64,000 bases of DNA from Telmatactis stephensoni (taxonomy: Eukaryota; Cnidaria; Anthozoa; Actiniaria; Isophelliidae), in assembly GCA_029948255.1 (NCBI GenBank), contig JALIZF010001889.1, positions 806,001-870,000 on the forward strand, in the 5' to 3' direction. The first letter of the stretch is position 1. Every line of letters starts with the position of its first letter. Made by a program: the position numbers and the translations under genes. Shown piece by piece: positions 31,901 through 42,012 of the stretch. A model generated the notes under the pieces. The model ran no database searches, had not been told where the DNA came from, and worked only from the letters and a program-made list of their open reading frames with translations.

Positions 31901-32161
31901 GTAGACCTGTGATTCTTCAAGATCGTAGAGACACTGTTGCTCAACTATTGGAATATAAAACATTGATAAAGCAAATCCAAGACTGAGACCAATTATGGCT
32001 GGAACCAAGGGACGAAAACGAAGCCAGGAACGAACTGTCTTCATTTTTCTTCGGTATCTAGTATGGATAGTTTTTTCCTTGTGATCTGAACTGTCTCGAA
32101 AGCAAGGATTCAGTGCCCCAGGCGAGTCTAAGTGAAAAGGCTTTCGGTGAACGGTTTCCAT
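25911..32161 (-). CDS. CHPF: Chondroitin polymerizing factor (CHPF/CHPF2 orthologue)
   Basis: Golgi type II membrane glycosyltransferase-family protein that supports chondroitin chain polymerisation with CHSY enzymes. Five exons join in phase: 31121-32161, 30493-30718, 28773-29361, 27654-27849, 25911-26330, giving 823 residues (human CHPF is of similar size). Start is the ATG at 32161. A signal-anchor helix lies at about residues 40-65 (LVPAIIGLSLGFALSMFYIP). The N-terminal Fringe-like half has YEWFMRTEDSIYIKADK; the C-terminal half has SRFEVIQWEYF, NGYRRVDPCRGAEYILD, GFLNRCRVNALNGQQ and RDTGHWDTDVYGLVCFNNKD. Both metal-binding DxD positions are degenerate (TEDS; LDVRF instead of DVD). That and the C-terminal match place it with CHPF rather than CHSY. 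Its promoter faces the gene starting at 33164. Confidence 0.93.
26988..27014. repeat. 27-bp perfect palindrome, copy 1
   Basis: Stem AACTCGTGGATT, 3-nt loop GCA, and the exact mirror stem. The same 27 bp occurs at 55275-55301, also preceded by TTTTT and followed by AT. It lies in the last CHPF intron. Confidence 0.85.
27358..27465. mobile_element. 92-bp MITE with 8-bp target duplication CATTTGGC
   Basis: The element 27366-27457 begins TAGTCTCCTTCGCAGCCGTG and ends with the mirror CACGGCTGCGAAGAAGACTA plus A. It is flanked by exact CATTTGGC copies (27358-27365, 27458-27465). The same family is at 55253-55410. The 8-bp duplication suits hAT- or P-type machinery. Confidence 0.85.
28588..28756 (+). 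repeat. Dispersed repeat with CAT-rich tail, copy 1
   Basis: ATTGGGTCTGTGAGACGACC, then CATAAGAGA-GATCATAGCAAT and AACGTTAAT, ending in an ATC-triplet tract. It matches 50216-50390 in the same orientation with the same triplet tail, so the microsatellite travelled with the repeat. Confidence 0.65.
29651..29842. repeat. Tandem duplication of 96 bp
   Basis: The unit starting TGATGCATAGTGACTTTGTG is present twice head to tail (29651 and 29747) with virtually no differences, in the intron between CHPF exons 2 and 3. It resembles a recent local duplication. Confidence 0.9.
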
Positions 32162-33163
32162 GACCAAATTCTCTCTCTACAGAAAATGAACCACTGAATA
32201 TCCATACCTAGAGCTTTTTGTTTGAACAACAAATCTGCATAAACATAGATCGGCCACTCAAACTTTTTTCTTTTGTGTTGGGAGCAGCTAGAGTTTATTA
32301 GCTTTTCTTCAGCTTCCCATTGGCCCAAATGCACATTAAACATTCATGATAACTAACTTGTCCTTTTCATGGCGTCTGGCTAGTCAATACAACATTCTCT
32401 GGTGTCCACTCGGATGCCTGGTGACCCATCTCCTATTCATGACATCTACGTGAAATCTTCCATTGCACCCTCGTCCTTAACCGGAAACACTACAAACTCA
32501 ACGTAAAATATAAAAATCAACTTCCTGAGCTGAAACTCTTTATCATCTCTATTGTAACATCTCTTTTTGTTAGATAATTTTGGACCAAATTGGCAGTAAT
32601 CAGGTTATTAATATTCGAAAGACCGGTCGGATACCAGCTGACGATAGAAGCCAGTTACTGCGCACAGCTGAAATATATTAGGGAGGGGAGGGTAGAAAAT
32701 CTATAGAGTTTTTCATCATCATCAAAGCTTGAAGAAAATCCAATGTTTTAGAATTAATAACTATTTTTGAGCTTAAATTTAAATTATTTGCTTTCAATTT
32801 GTGATTTTTTTTATTTATTGGTCCAATTCACCTATCAAGTACCTCCCCCACAGTCTTTTCAAAGTTGATCAAAGAGCGTCGCGCGCGGGATTCCCGTAGT
32901 TTGATTACATGAGTGAAGGAATTTTGAGCGCAGTTTGTATGCAATGTGAAGCTGGCGAGACAAACACCTTTAATATTTTTCAGAAACATAATCTTATAAG
33001 ACGCCAAGCTCATTTTAAAATGGAATCCTTATGGAATAGCTGGATTTCGTGATTTGTTCTTGTTGATGAAAAAGTTTTTCTTTGTCCAACGAGAGGCGAT
33101 GGCGGACTTTGTTCTGACTTGACAACCTTAGAGAGTTCATTTGTTCACATAAGGATAATTTCA
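32162..33163. promoter_or_regulatory. Head-to-head intergenic region, probable bidirectional promoter
   Basis: One kilobase separates the start codons of CHPF (minus) and the multi-pass membrane protein (plus). It includes a CpG-rich patch GAGCGTCGCGCGCGGGATTC near 32873. No TATA element is obvious at either side. A shared promoter is inferred from the geometry. Confidence 0.5.
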
Positions 33164-36100
33164 ATGGACAAACAGCTAGATGTACGACGGCCAGTGCCAC
33201 AGAAACACAGTGGATTATCTACTGTGTCCAAGATTTTCTTTGGAGTGGATATTTTTCAAGGTAAAACTTTGCACATTTATATTTAGAAACGCGTGTCTTC
33301 AAGCACTTGAAAAGTTTTGTTCAAACGCTTGAACTTTGCAATGATACTTCTATCGAAGGAAAGTTATTCCAGATACTCTATGCCTGAGGGCTTTTAGTAG
33401 CTATCTATGTCAATGTCAAAGAGTGTGATAATAAGACTTTTTGGGGTTATAGAAGCTATGCAGATGATTTAAGGGCAATGCATTGGCCAATTTGTCAGTG
33501 TTTACCGTGTGCAGGGGTTGTTTTTATTCTCGAATACTTGATCAAAATGCCCCTATTATTACTAAGGCAACAGTATTTTATTCTTTCAGATTACGTAGGA
33601 TAAATAAGTAAACTTGTTTATTAGCAAAATCAGAAACACAACCAATATCGTTAATTTTAAATCCACCAGAGTTAATTGCTTTCCGATGATATTGACATGC
33701 AAGATTTCTTTTGATTTAGCAGTTTTCTTGAGTCGCATAGTGATTTCATTACCGTAAGCCTATTTTTGTTCTAATATTTACAAACATATATAAAATTTGT
33801 CCATTTGTTTGGCTGCTACAAATCTAATTAATAGCTTGATTAAACGTCTTCTTTGACAGATAAAATATTATTTTAAAAAATTTCTTTTCCTGTCAGAAAA
33901 AAAATGACCAAATGTAATGATCTTGGTTTCCTGTTGGTTTAGAGGACTGCTCACTTTATTATATTATCCATGTTTTCTGGTATTTTTTTATGTAACCACA
34001 GTAACATCAGTGGGGAATTAGATAGATTTGTGGTTCTCTAGATAAAACTTGGATGTCAAAACTTTTATCAAAAGCTGGGTTGTTTGGTTGACCATTAAAT
34101 TAGCAGTAAATTTACTGTAGAGTTGATTGTTCTAATGTAAAATTTCTATGACAGCTACAAAACTATAAATGATTGAAATGAGGCATTTCTCAAATGTCTT
34201 GATTTACATTCAGTGATTGAAAAAAACTGGAACGTCAACAAGACAGTGCATAAAGTAACAAAATTTTAATCCTCACAGAAGGGAGTAAAGTTCACTGATG
34301 ATATCAATTTTTCATCTTTTTAAAACTGAATTTCATTTATCACTTGTGTAATATTATTGACTAAATGCATCATGCTTCTTATGGCGACCTGATGAAATCA
34401 AGAAGCTTTTGAATAACCACAAAAACCACATCAGTTACTGATATTTAATGGAATAAAAGGAAAATTATATTGTTGCTAAAAATACAAGTGAAAACTAAAA
34501 TATGTAAACATTCTTGTTTTGGAGCTGAAAGTTCTGAGGAAATTATAATGTACTGGAATTCTTTAGTGAGGTCTAACAAAGGATGTTGTCGCTCAATGTT
34601 GTTGACATGTGTCAGTAGCTATGTGATGAAATGTTGCAATATGCATTAGAGCTGCTTAAAAAATTCAAAATTTGACCTCCACAAGAAGTGCTCTTTGAGC
34701 TAAGAATTTAATAGCCCACACCTAAGATAATTTATGTATTCTTTTTCGTAAAAAGGTTGTTTTATTGTCAGTACATTTTGGACATTTTGAATTATTCTTT
34801 AGATGATTATATACAATATACTGCACTAAACAGCCTCGAGGTTAAAAGGAAGTGAAAAGATATGTATTTTGGTGCCATAAAACAATCAGAATTAAAAATT
34901 AATAAAATTTGATTATAATGGATTATTTTAAGGAAAATATAAAAATTACAAGATTTTCATTCTGAGTTAAAGGGAAATTGAAGAATTCATTTCTTTCTTT
35001 AACATCACCCAGAGTGTAAAAAAGAGGTGTGTTTTTGAAAAAAGGGAATATGAAATATTTTGGCACAGTATTTTTTTCTACTTTCCCTAGTTTTTTTAAT
35101 AAGCTATTTCCCTTTTATAGTGTCAGAATGGCATATAACAAGAATTTGTGAATGTTATAATTGAAGTGAAAGTGACATACATATAAGTGACAAGATGATT
35201 TTTCAAGTTTTTTTTCCTCATTGTCATTTTCTCTCAAAGTGGTCCAAAAAAGGTATCATAAATTAGACTTCTCCTAGCCTAAATATCATTGTCTAATCAT
35301 TTATCGAGAAATAAAAATATCTGATTGGAAAGTATTACAGGATATTTTCTATGTACTTTTGCTTTCAAGACAAAATGGTCTCAAAGCTGTTAATTTCATT
35401 TGTGAATAACAAGTCTAGAAGGGATAATTTGCATAAAAACCATACAGATTTCACAGGCTGTCAAACAAGGAAAATCTGTTGATCTTATAGAGAGGAATCA
35501 AAATCTGTTGTTTAATTTATCACTCAATGAACACCAGAAATACTGATATCCAGGCATGGATAGGTTGAATGATACATTTTCGACCAGTTTGAGAAAAGAA
35601 TGAGAAAAATTAAAAAAATCATCAGAATGTCACTTACATTGTTTTCATGGGTTTATTGGGGGATACAGACACCTGATAGTGCAATATGTTATTTTCAAAT
35701 CTTCAAATTATCCCACCCATCCTCCCACCCCCATTACATACCCAGGGTTTAATATTTCATTTTTCAGTATATAATATAGATACATGTACGTCTCCAGCTA
35801 CTGCCCAATTATGGGTCATTTATATGGTATATGTACCACATAATGAGTATTATTATCATTTTATTTTTTTCAGTTGTAATAGTGGTAGTTGTCCAGAGTA
35901 CCATGATAGCATGTGGAAATTTTAATGCCTACAATAATCCTGAGGTAACATGAAAAGAGTTACATCAATTTACTGGGACATTGTTCTAATAATCCAATGG
36001 CACTCTAGTAGATGCGAATTAGCTAGGACAGCCCACTCATTGGGATTTCCATACCATGGGTTAAATTTACATCAACCAAATGAGGGTTGCAGTCAGTATA

Positions 36101-39100
36101 GTAGTGTCCACACAAAAGGTGTACACTCAACCAACTATGCTGACAGTATGCTTTTTGATGATTTCTGATTAAATCATTTATTTAATATTGTAATAATTTT
36201 TTTTTGTAGAATCCTGGAATGGGACCTGGTCGTAGGATCTATATGTGTGTTTACATGGGTGTGATAGTTTACACCTGTTTTCTTTGCCTCTTTGCAGTAA
36301 GCAGTCAATGAATTTTCTCTTTGTTTAAGTTTAGCCAGTTACTTACTGTATAGCTGTAATTACTGATGTTGTTTGTTGATCAGCGTTATTATATATATGT
36401 CATATATATTGTACACTGTAGCTAGCGAGGTCTACCACGTATTGCATGTTAATTCAAAAATAGTAGTCACAACATGTTGATGTAATCATTGTGGCCGCAT
36501 TTTTAAAGTTTTGTATCCATATTGACTTTTAAAAGGTGAAAGAAAAGAATTTCTTGGAGATTTTAGCATTTTTGCTGCAAAACTTTGGCTTTGTTGCCTA
36601 TGGATTAATTCAAGGTTAGTGGACAATAAATTTTAATAGCTTATTATCAAAGAATGATAAACTTTTCAAACTTACTTACGAACAGCTCATAAAAAATCTA
36701 AGCTCTAGATGGGATTCGAACCCACGACCTTCCATTTCCTGGTCGGATGCTCTAACCACTGAGCTACTGGAACTCTTAGTGGCGAGCGAGGTCACTTGTG
36801 GGTTATGACATGTGCACTATACTGTACATGTAACTACAGTTTCTAGTACAATGTAGAGAATTAATGGAATATGTATAGAAATGATGGAAATAGCGTATTT
36901 ACTAAGTAGTAAATAAATAGGATCAAAGAATGATAAACTTTTCAAACTTATACTTACGAACAGCTGAGAAAAAAATTTGAGCTCCAGATGGGATTCAAAC
37001 CCACAACCTTCTGTTTTTCAAAAGCTTAATTGCACAATACTCTTTGGAGTTATTATTGCGATAACTTTACAACTTTACAACTTTACACATATGTAGAATA
37101 TATGGACATGCAATACTATATATGGCAATCTATATAGGATTAGTATGCTGAGTTGCAACCTCAATGAAAAATAAATTTTTACAATGTGTTTCTCATTGTT
37201 CTCACACTTTGTTGGTTTGCATGCAAATTAAACTTCAAACTTGCCTCCCATGCAAATTTGGAAGTTCATTACACTTCTTGATTAAAGCTAGCCATGGAAG
37301 ATTCTATTTTTATAAATATGAGCCTTCCTTATTTTCAAATTTGTGTAGGAAGCAAGTCTGACATTCACCAACAAAGTTCATTGTAAACCTCCTAAGTGTA
37401 ACATGAACCTGAGAACTTTCAGACAAACTTTGGAACCTGCTTTCAGTCAAATGTTATGTGAAATACACTGTGACTTCTACAATCACACCCATCCCAAGTT
37501 TAACTCAGCTTGGGTCACTTCTTAATCTTAGTTTGTCAATGCCTTTACTTATATGTCAGTTTACTTCATTGCAGTGTATCATGTTGGATATAAAGAACAC
37601 CCACCAGTTAAAGGGAGTAATACAACTGTACAACACAGTCCACTTTTACGTAATATTGCATTAACAAATGTGAGTTCCAAATCGAACTTCTTACCCCCAT
37701 GAGTCTTACTGTGCAAATCCAATCACATAGCTGCCAACCCCCAAGGCTTTCGTATCTGGAGACCAACATTTTTTTCCTTAGAATTGGGTCGAAGAGGAGA
37801 CTCAAAATGGGACAAAACGTACTCAAGGCTACACTGCGCTATCTTCGAGGTCGATTTTCCTACCTCAGTGGGGGTTGGGGGGGGAGGGGATGGAAAGACG
37901 ATATTTCAAGAAAGATAGACGATATTTCAGTTAAAATGGCTACGATTTTAGGATTCGAGCTATTATCCGGGAGATTTAGGTCTTTATCCGGGAGACCGGA
38001 AGACAAGGCCCAAAATCTGGAGACTTCCGGATTATCCGGAGGGTTGGCAGCTATGCAATCATGCTTTGTCATCCACACTGAAGAAGGTAGTTGACACTAC
38101 CGAAACATGTCTGTGTACAGTAAAAAATGAAGGTCCAGAATGTCGCCCATTCTATTAGACTTATAGTTCATTTGCTACTACTTCGCCCTTTTGGAAATCC
38201 AATATTCAATTTACTAATTTTTTGTATTTTTTCCAACAGTCTCTTGCCCTGTTTCTTTTGAATGGAGTTTTTATTTTCTTGTCATGGAAGTTGTACATAG
38301 AATTTGGTTGGAAGATCTATAAAAGGGTTCGGTTTAATTTATCTTTAAGATGTAAGTATTTGTTCATGATTCTACTGTAAGTCAAAAATAATATTTATGA
38401 TAATAATGATAATAATAATATTAATGATGAAGAGGATGATGATGATGACAATGATGATGATGATGATAATAAAACTGGCCTGACAACTTTTAAAAAGTCT
38501 AATCAAGACCATATTTTTCATCATTCTCCATTGTTGTTTCATGCCTTAACAAACATTTTCTCACCAAAGGAATAAAACTCCACTGACTGCAGTCAGTGTG
38601 ACAGGTGCTAGGTGGTGGACCTTGGATGGTTACCATGGTTACCTCCTTGCCACCGGGGATGGGTGTCCCTTGTGGTAGCATTAGAGCAGCTAAGCCCAAC
38701 CTCATCACTGCCAATCAATGAGTTTAAATCCTTCTTGTACAACATGGTTGCAATAATAAATTGGAGTGTTCATTTTAATTCTATTTACAGCTGTGTACCA
38801 TTACTACCAGCTGCTCATATGTCTACTTAAGATGGCAATTATGTACTGGGTAAGAGACAGTCTATAATATCTGGCATGATTTACAATTATCTGTCTTTTT
38901 CTCTCCTAATTATGAGTTTCATCTCTTATTTTCAGTGGATGTATGCCATTTGTAACAGCTTTGTACTTCTACGAGATCACAAGTCCATAATGTACTATAT
39001 CAATCTTGGTTTTATTCCTATGTCTGTTGTGTATGCCTGCTTAGGCTACTTTGCTGTAAGTTTAGCAACACTAAAATGACCTTACCAGGTGCATTACCAA

Positions 39101-40944
39101 AGTTGGTTCAAACAGTCAAGCAACTGACTCTGAAAAATATGACCATAAAAGATACAATTCAATACATGTGTAGGCTGAAGATGACGAAAACAAACTTCTT
39201 CCTGATGTCCATGCAAGTCGGGACTGCTTGCATTTGTTGCTGGATTGTTTTTCTGCAGTACATTGTTTATATTTGTCTGTCTGTCTGTCTCTTGATATGG
39301 AACATGTCATTGCTCACTTTTCTTTCTGATTTATTTTTAGACTCAAAGAGAAATTAAAACCCTGATGATATTTTTTATCTTGTGGACTGTGGGTGTGATA
39401 GGATACTTTGTCTACAAATTATATGGGTAACTAGGAATTTATCTTTTCTCTGTATTATCTTTGTATTTACATGTATTCCAATTAGACTTTGATTTCCAGC
39501 TGTTTTGGGGTCCAGTTGCAAAGGGGAATTTGTAACTAGAATCAAAACTAGAAACTGCCTTCCCAGTGTGTGATGCTACATTATTTAATGGCAGCTTCAA
39601 TAATCAATACACATAAAGTTACCATTGTGTGCCGTCGTCGTCGTCATCGTCATCATCATCATCATCATCATCATCTTGAACCTCATCAAAAAAATAACCA
39701 CAAAAGTGAATATCATCATCATTATCATGTCATCATCATCATGTAAAGAAGAGGAAGACTGCAACAGAAACTCTTCTATGAAATGAAAAGCTGGAGCAAA
39801 AATAGAAAACAAAAATATCTCCCTTTCCGTCCCTTCCCTTTACTTTCCCTTCCCTTTCCCTTCCATTTTATAATGCAAAGTAACGTTAAAGTGGATCTTA
39901 TTGTTTGCTCCACAGGTTCATAACTGATACTTGTAATGGTTGTGAAGAGTTTCATAGAACAGGAAAAGATATTCACGACGAAGCTCTTCTTCACTTTGTT
40001 TATCTAGGTAATGTAATAACTATGCTTGACCCAGCCATGGGTTACGCTGGTATTATTCTCGTTCGAGCGATCGTAAAGTCTTCACGTCCCACAAATATTC
40101 GCTCGACGGAGTGAGAAATATATAACCTCAAGCACTCAGAATAAATGTTGGCAGAATATTATAAATTGTTAAGCTACTCCGCAAGGAAAACCCAAGCAAC
40201 CAACACAGACCTAGTGCCGCGTGTATCTCAAAGGTGTTATAGACAACAAGGCCATGTGTCTGTTGACAAAGACTTCGAGTCTAGCTTATTTTCACTGATC
40301 GATATAGTCACTTTTGAATAACATTGCGGTATTTGTTTAACATAGGTACTCTCAACCTCATTATATTGTTTGCTATACTGGGTGTGGCGTCTAAAGTCTT
40401 ATCTAATTTTGGTAAAGGTCTTGCACAGCACTGTAAGTACACCCTGCGTTCCTTTAACTTCTTCTTGTTGCGTTTAGTTTAGTGTATTTAGCTTTTCTCC
40501 CCATGATCAGAAGGCATATGACACCGCGACAGCTTACGCCAATTTGTCTGTCATTGAAAAGGCACCACGGGATACCTGCATAATAATAGGCTCCACAGCT
40601 CGAAAAGTGTTGTGGATATACATTGCCATTTCAAAGAAATAAGGGAAATTATAGAGACAACTTGATCTTATTTACACACACGATTTTGTCACGCCAGTCA
40701 TATCACCAAAACTGAATATGAACCGGACTGATTACTATGGCCTACTACTGCAGTAGGATAGGTAGCACACACCGGAGTCTCCCTACTCTACCTGAATAGT
40801 TGTGTGGGTTCTTGTACGTCCCTCCAATGCAAGAGTAATGTGTAGTTTTTCCAGAGACAGGGCCTACGATTTGACGTCCTCATCCGAGAAGACAGCGTGT
40901 GCCTTGTCAACCCGAAAATACTCTCTTTTTCACTTATACGTGGG

Positions 40945-40982
<38 letters not shown>

Positions 40983-42012
40983 AATGCACTCACTGTGTTC
41001 AATGTACTTGTTGATAGAGCTACTAAATTGTGTTCATCCTTTCCTCCCAGTCAAACCCCATCGCGACAAACGACCTCGTGCGGGAACAGACCTCTACCTT
41101 CATCATGCCAGCCAATTCGTCGAGGAAAGCGTTGTCTCTAATACTTCGAACGGGAGCGAACACGACGAACTTCAAGACAGCACAAGACTAGGTTACCAAC
41201 AGCTTACATTAGCGACTGCAGCGCCTCTAGGATCAGTGTACCAGCAGCTTACACTCACAACTGGAGCGGCTTTGCTTAGTGCTAGCAATACCCGAGTTCT
41301 GGCATCTAGTATGCCTAACATATCTGAATCAGCGGAAAAAACACGGAGCGGGACGTTTCCAGGTGACAAAGAAAACCCAAGCTCACAGGACGAAATGAAG
41401 GTTTCGGCTGTTAATAATGGAATTATAAGTGCCATGCGGTGTTCACTTGCTGTCATCGATGAAGATGATGATTTGAATAAAAACGGCGTTGAGCGTAAAC
41501 TGCCGTTTGTGGAGAAAAGCTCAAAAATTTCGAAAGTAAATGGCCGTCGAGAAAACGATCGAAAAGAGTTGTCTGGGAATAGAATGAATGAAAAATACAA
41601 AAATGGGACAAATGGACCACCAAGTGTGCCAAGTCCCTTAAAAGAATCCTCAAGAACTTGTAACAAAAATCTGAAAAATCAGCATCATTTGAACATTAGA
41701 CATTCTGATGACCATGATGATGATGATGATGATGATGTATTCACTGACCGTGTTGATGAGCAAATCTCACGTGATTCAGGATTCATGGAGTCTCCACGAG
41801 AAAACGAGAAAATCAAAGCAAAGTTAAAAACTAGAAAAATCACCTGCAAGGAAGGCGGGTTTACAAATAACACTTCTATATCAAACAGTTCGAGTAATGA
41901 CAGCGATAAGGAATCATGTGCGGGCAGTCCAGATATCAAGTTTGCTAATGGATGTAATGAAGTCAAGAAAAAGATAAGTTTATTTAATGGGGAAGCAAAA
42001 CTTGACTCATAA
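33164..42012 (+). CDS. Uncharacterised multi-pass membrane protein with charged C-terminal tail
   Basis: Twelve exons join in phase: 33164-33260, 35874-35944, 36210-36296, 36536-36614, 37575-37669, 38240-38351, 38791-38849, 38936-39055, 39341-39426, 39916-40007, 40346-40432, 41051-42012; 648 residues. The fifth exon was chosen because it alone restores phase and gives GLIQVYHVGYKEHPP leading to LRNIALTNSLALFLLN. About eight hydrophobic helices are visible (VVIVVVVQSTMIA, YMCVYMGVIVYTCFLCLF, FLEILAFLLQNFGFVAYGLI, SLALFLLNGVFIFLSW, LLICLLKMAIMYWWMYAI, MYYINLGFIPMSVVYACLGY, LMIFFILWTVGVIGYFVY, LNLIILFAILGVASKV). A conserved-looking loop follows helix 4 (KLYIEFGWKIYKRV); I recall similar loops in uncharacterised fungal membrane proteins, unverified. 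The last exon encodes a 320-residue polar tail with a YQQLTL repeat and an Asp run. Function unknown. Confidence 0.85.
33261..35873 (+). other. 2.6-kb AT-rich first intron of the membrane protein gene
   Basis: I see no exon, repeat family or inverted repeat that stands out here. It is uniformly AT-rich, with short homopolymer runs. Confidence 0.6.
36640..37020 (-). repeat. Two minus-strand tRNA-derived SINE copies in tandem
   Basis: Copy one (about 36648-36776) shows, on the minus strand, TAGCTCAGTGGTTAGAGCAT and GGTCGTGGGTTCGAATCCC, a good A/B box pair, followed by AGCTGTTCGTAAGT and AAGTTTGAAAAGTTTATC. Copy two (about 36922-37018) repeats the same 3' body and a truncated, decayed B box. 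The two share the GATAAACTTTTCAAACTTA segment. The acceptor stem does not pair, so neither is called a tRNA gene. Confidence 0.75.
38398..38471. repeat. AAT/GAT trinucleotide microsatellite
   Basis: Imperfect ATAATA and GATGATGAT triplet run in an intron. Confidence 0.85.
38577..38742 (+). repeat. Dispersed repeat, copy 2
   Basis: Same family and orientation as 15435-15595 (CAGTGTGACAGGTGCTAGGT, then GGTGGAC and a terminal ATGAGTTTAAATCCTTCTTGTA). It lies just upstream of the exon at 38791. Confidence 0.55.
39640..39742. repeat. ATC-triplet microsatellites
   Basis: GTCGTC and ATCATC runs within an intron of the membrane protein gene; predicted reading frames over them are artefacts. Confidence 0.8.
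40946..40981. repeat. CTGT tetranucleotide microsatellite
   Basis: About eight tandem GTCT units in the intron just before the last exon of the membrane protein gene. Confidence 0.85.

Noticed and set aside
36705..36776. Minus-strand sequence with good A and B boxes, looking like a tRNA gene
   Set aside because: The acceptor stem does not pair, the anticodon arm is poor, and a second truncated copy with the same downstream body lies at about 36922. A SINE is a better call.
41193..41666. 157-codon minus-strand ORF
   Set aside because: Antisense to the last exon of the membrane protein gene, whose plus-strand frame is longer and spliced in phase.
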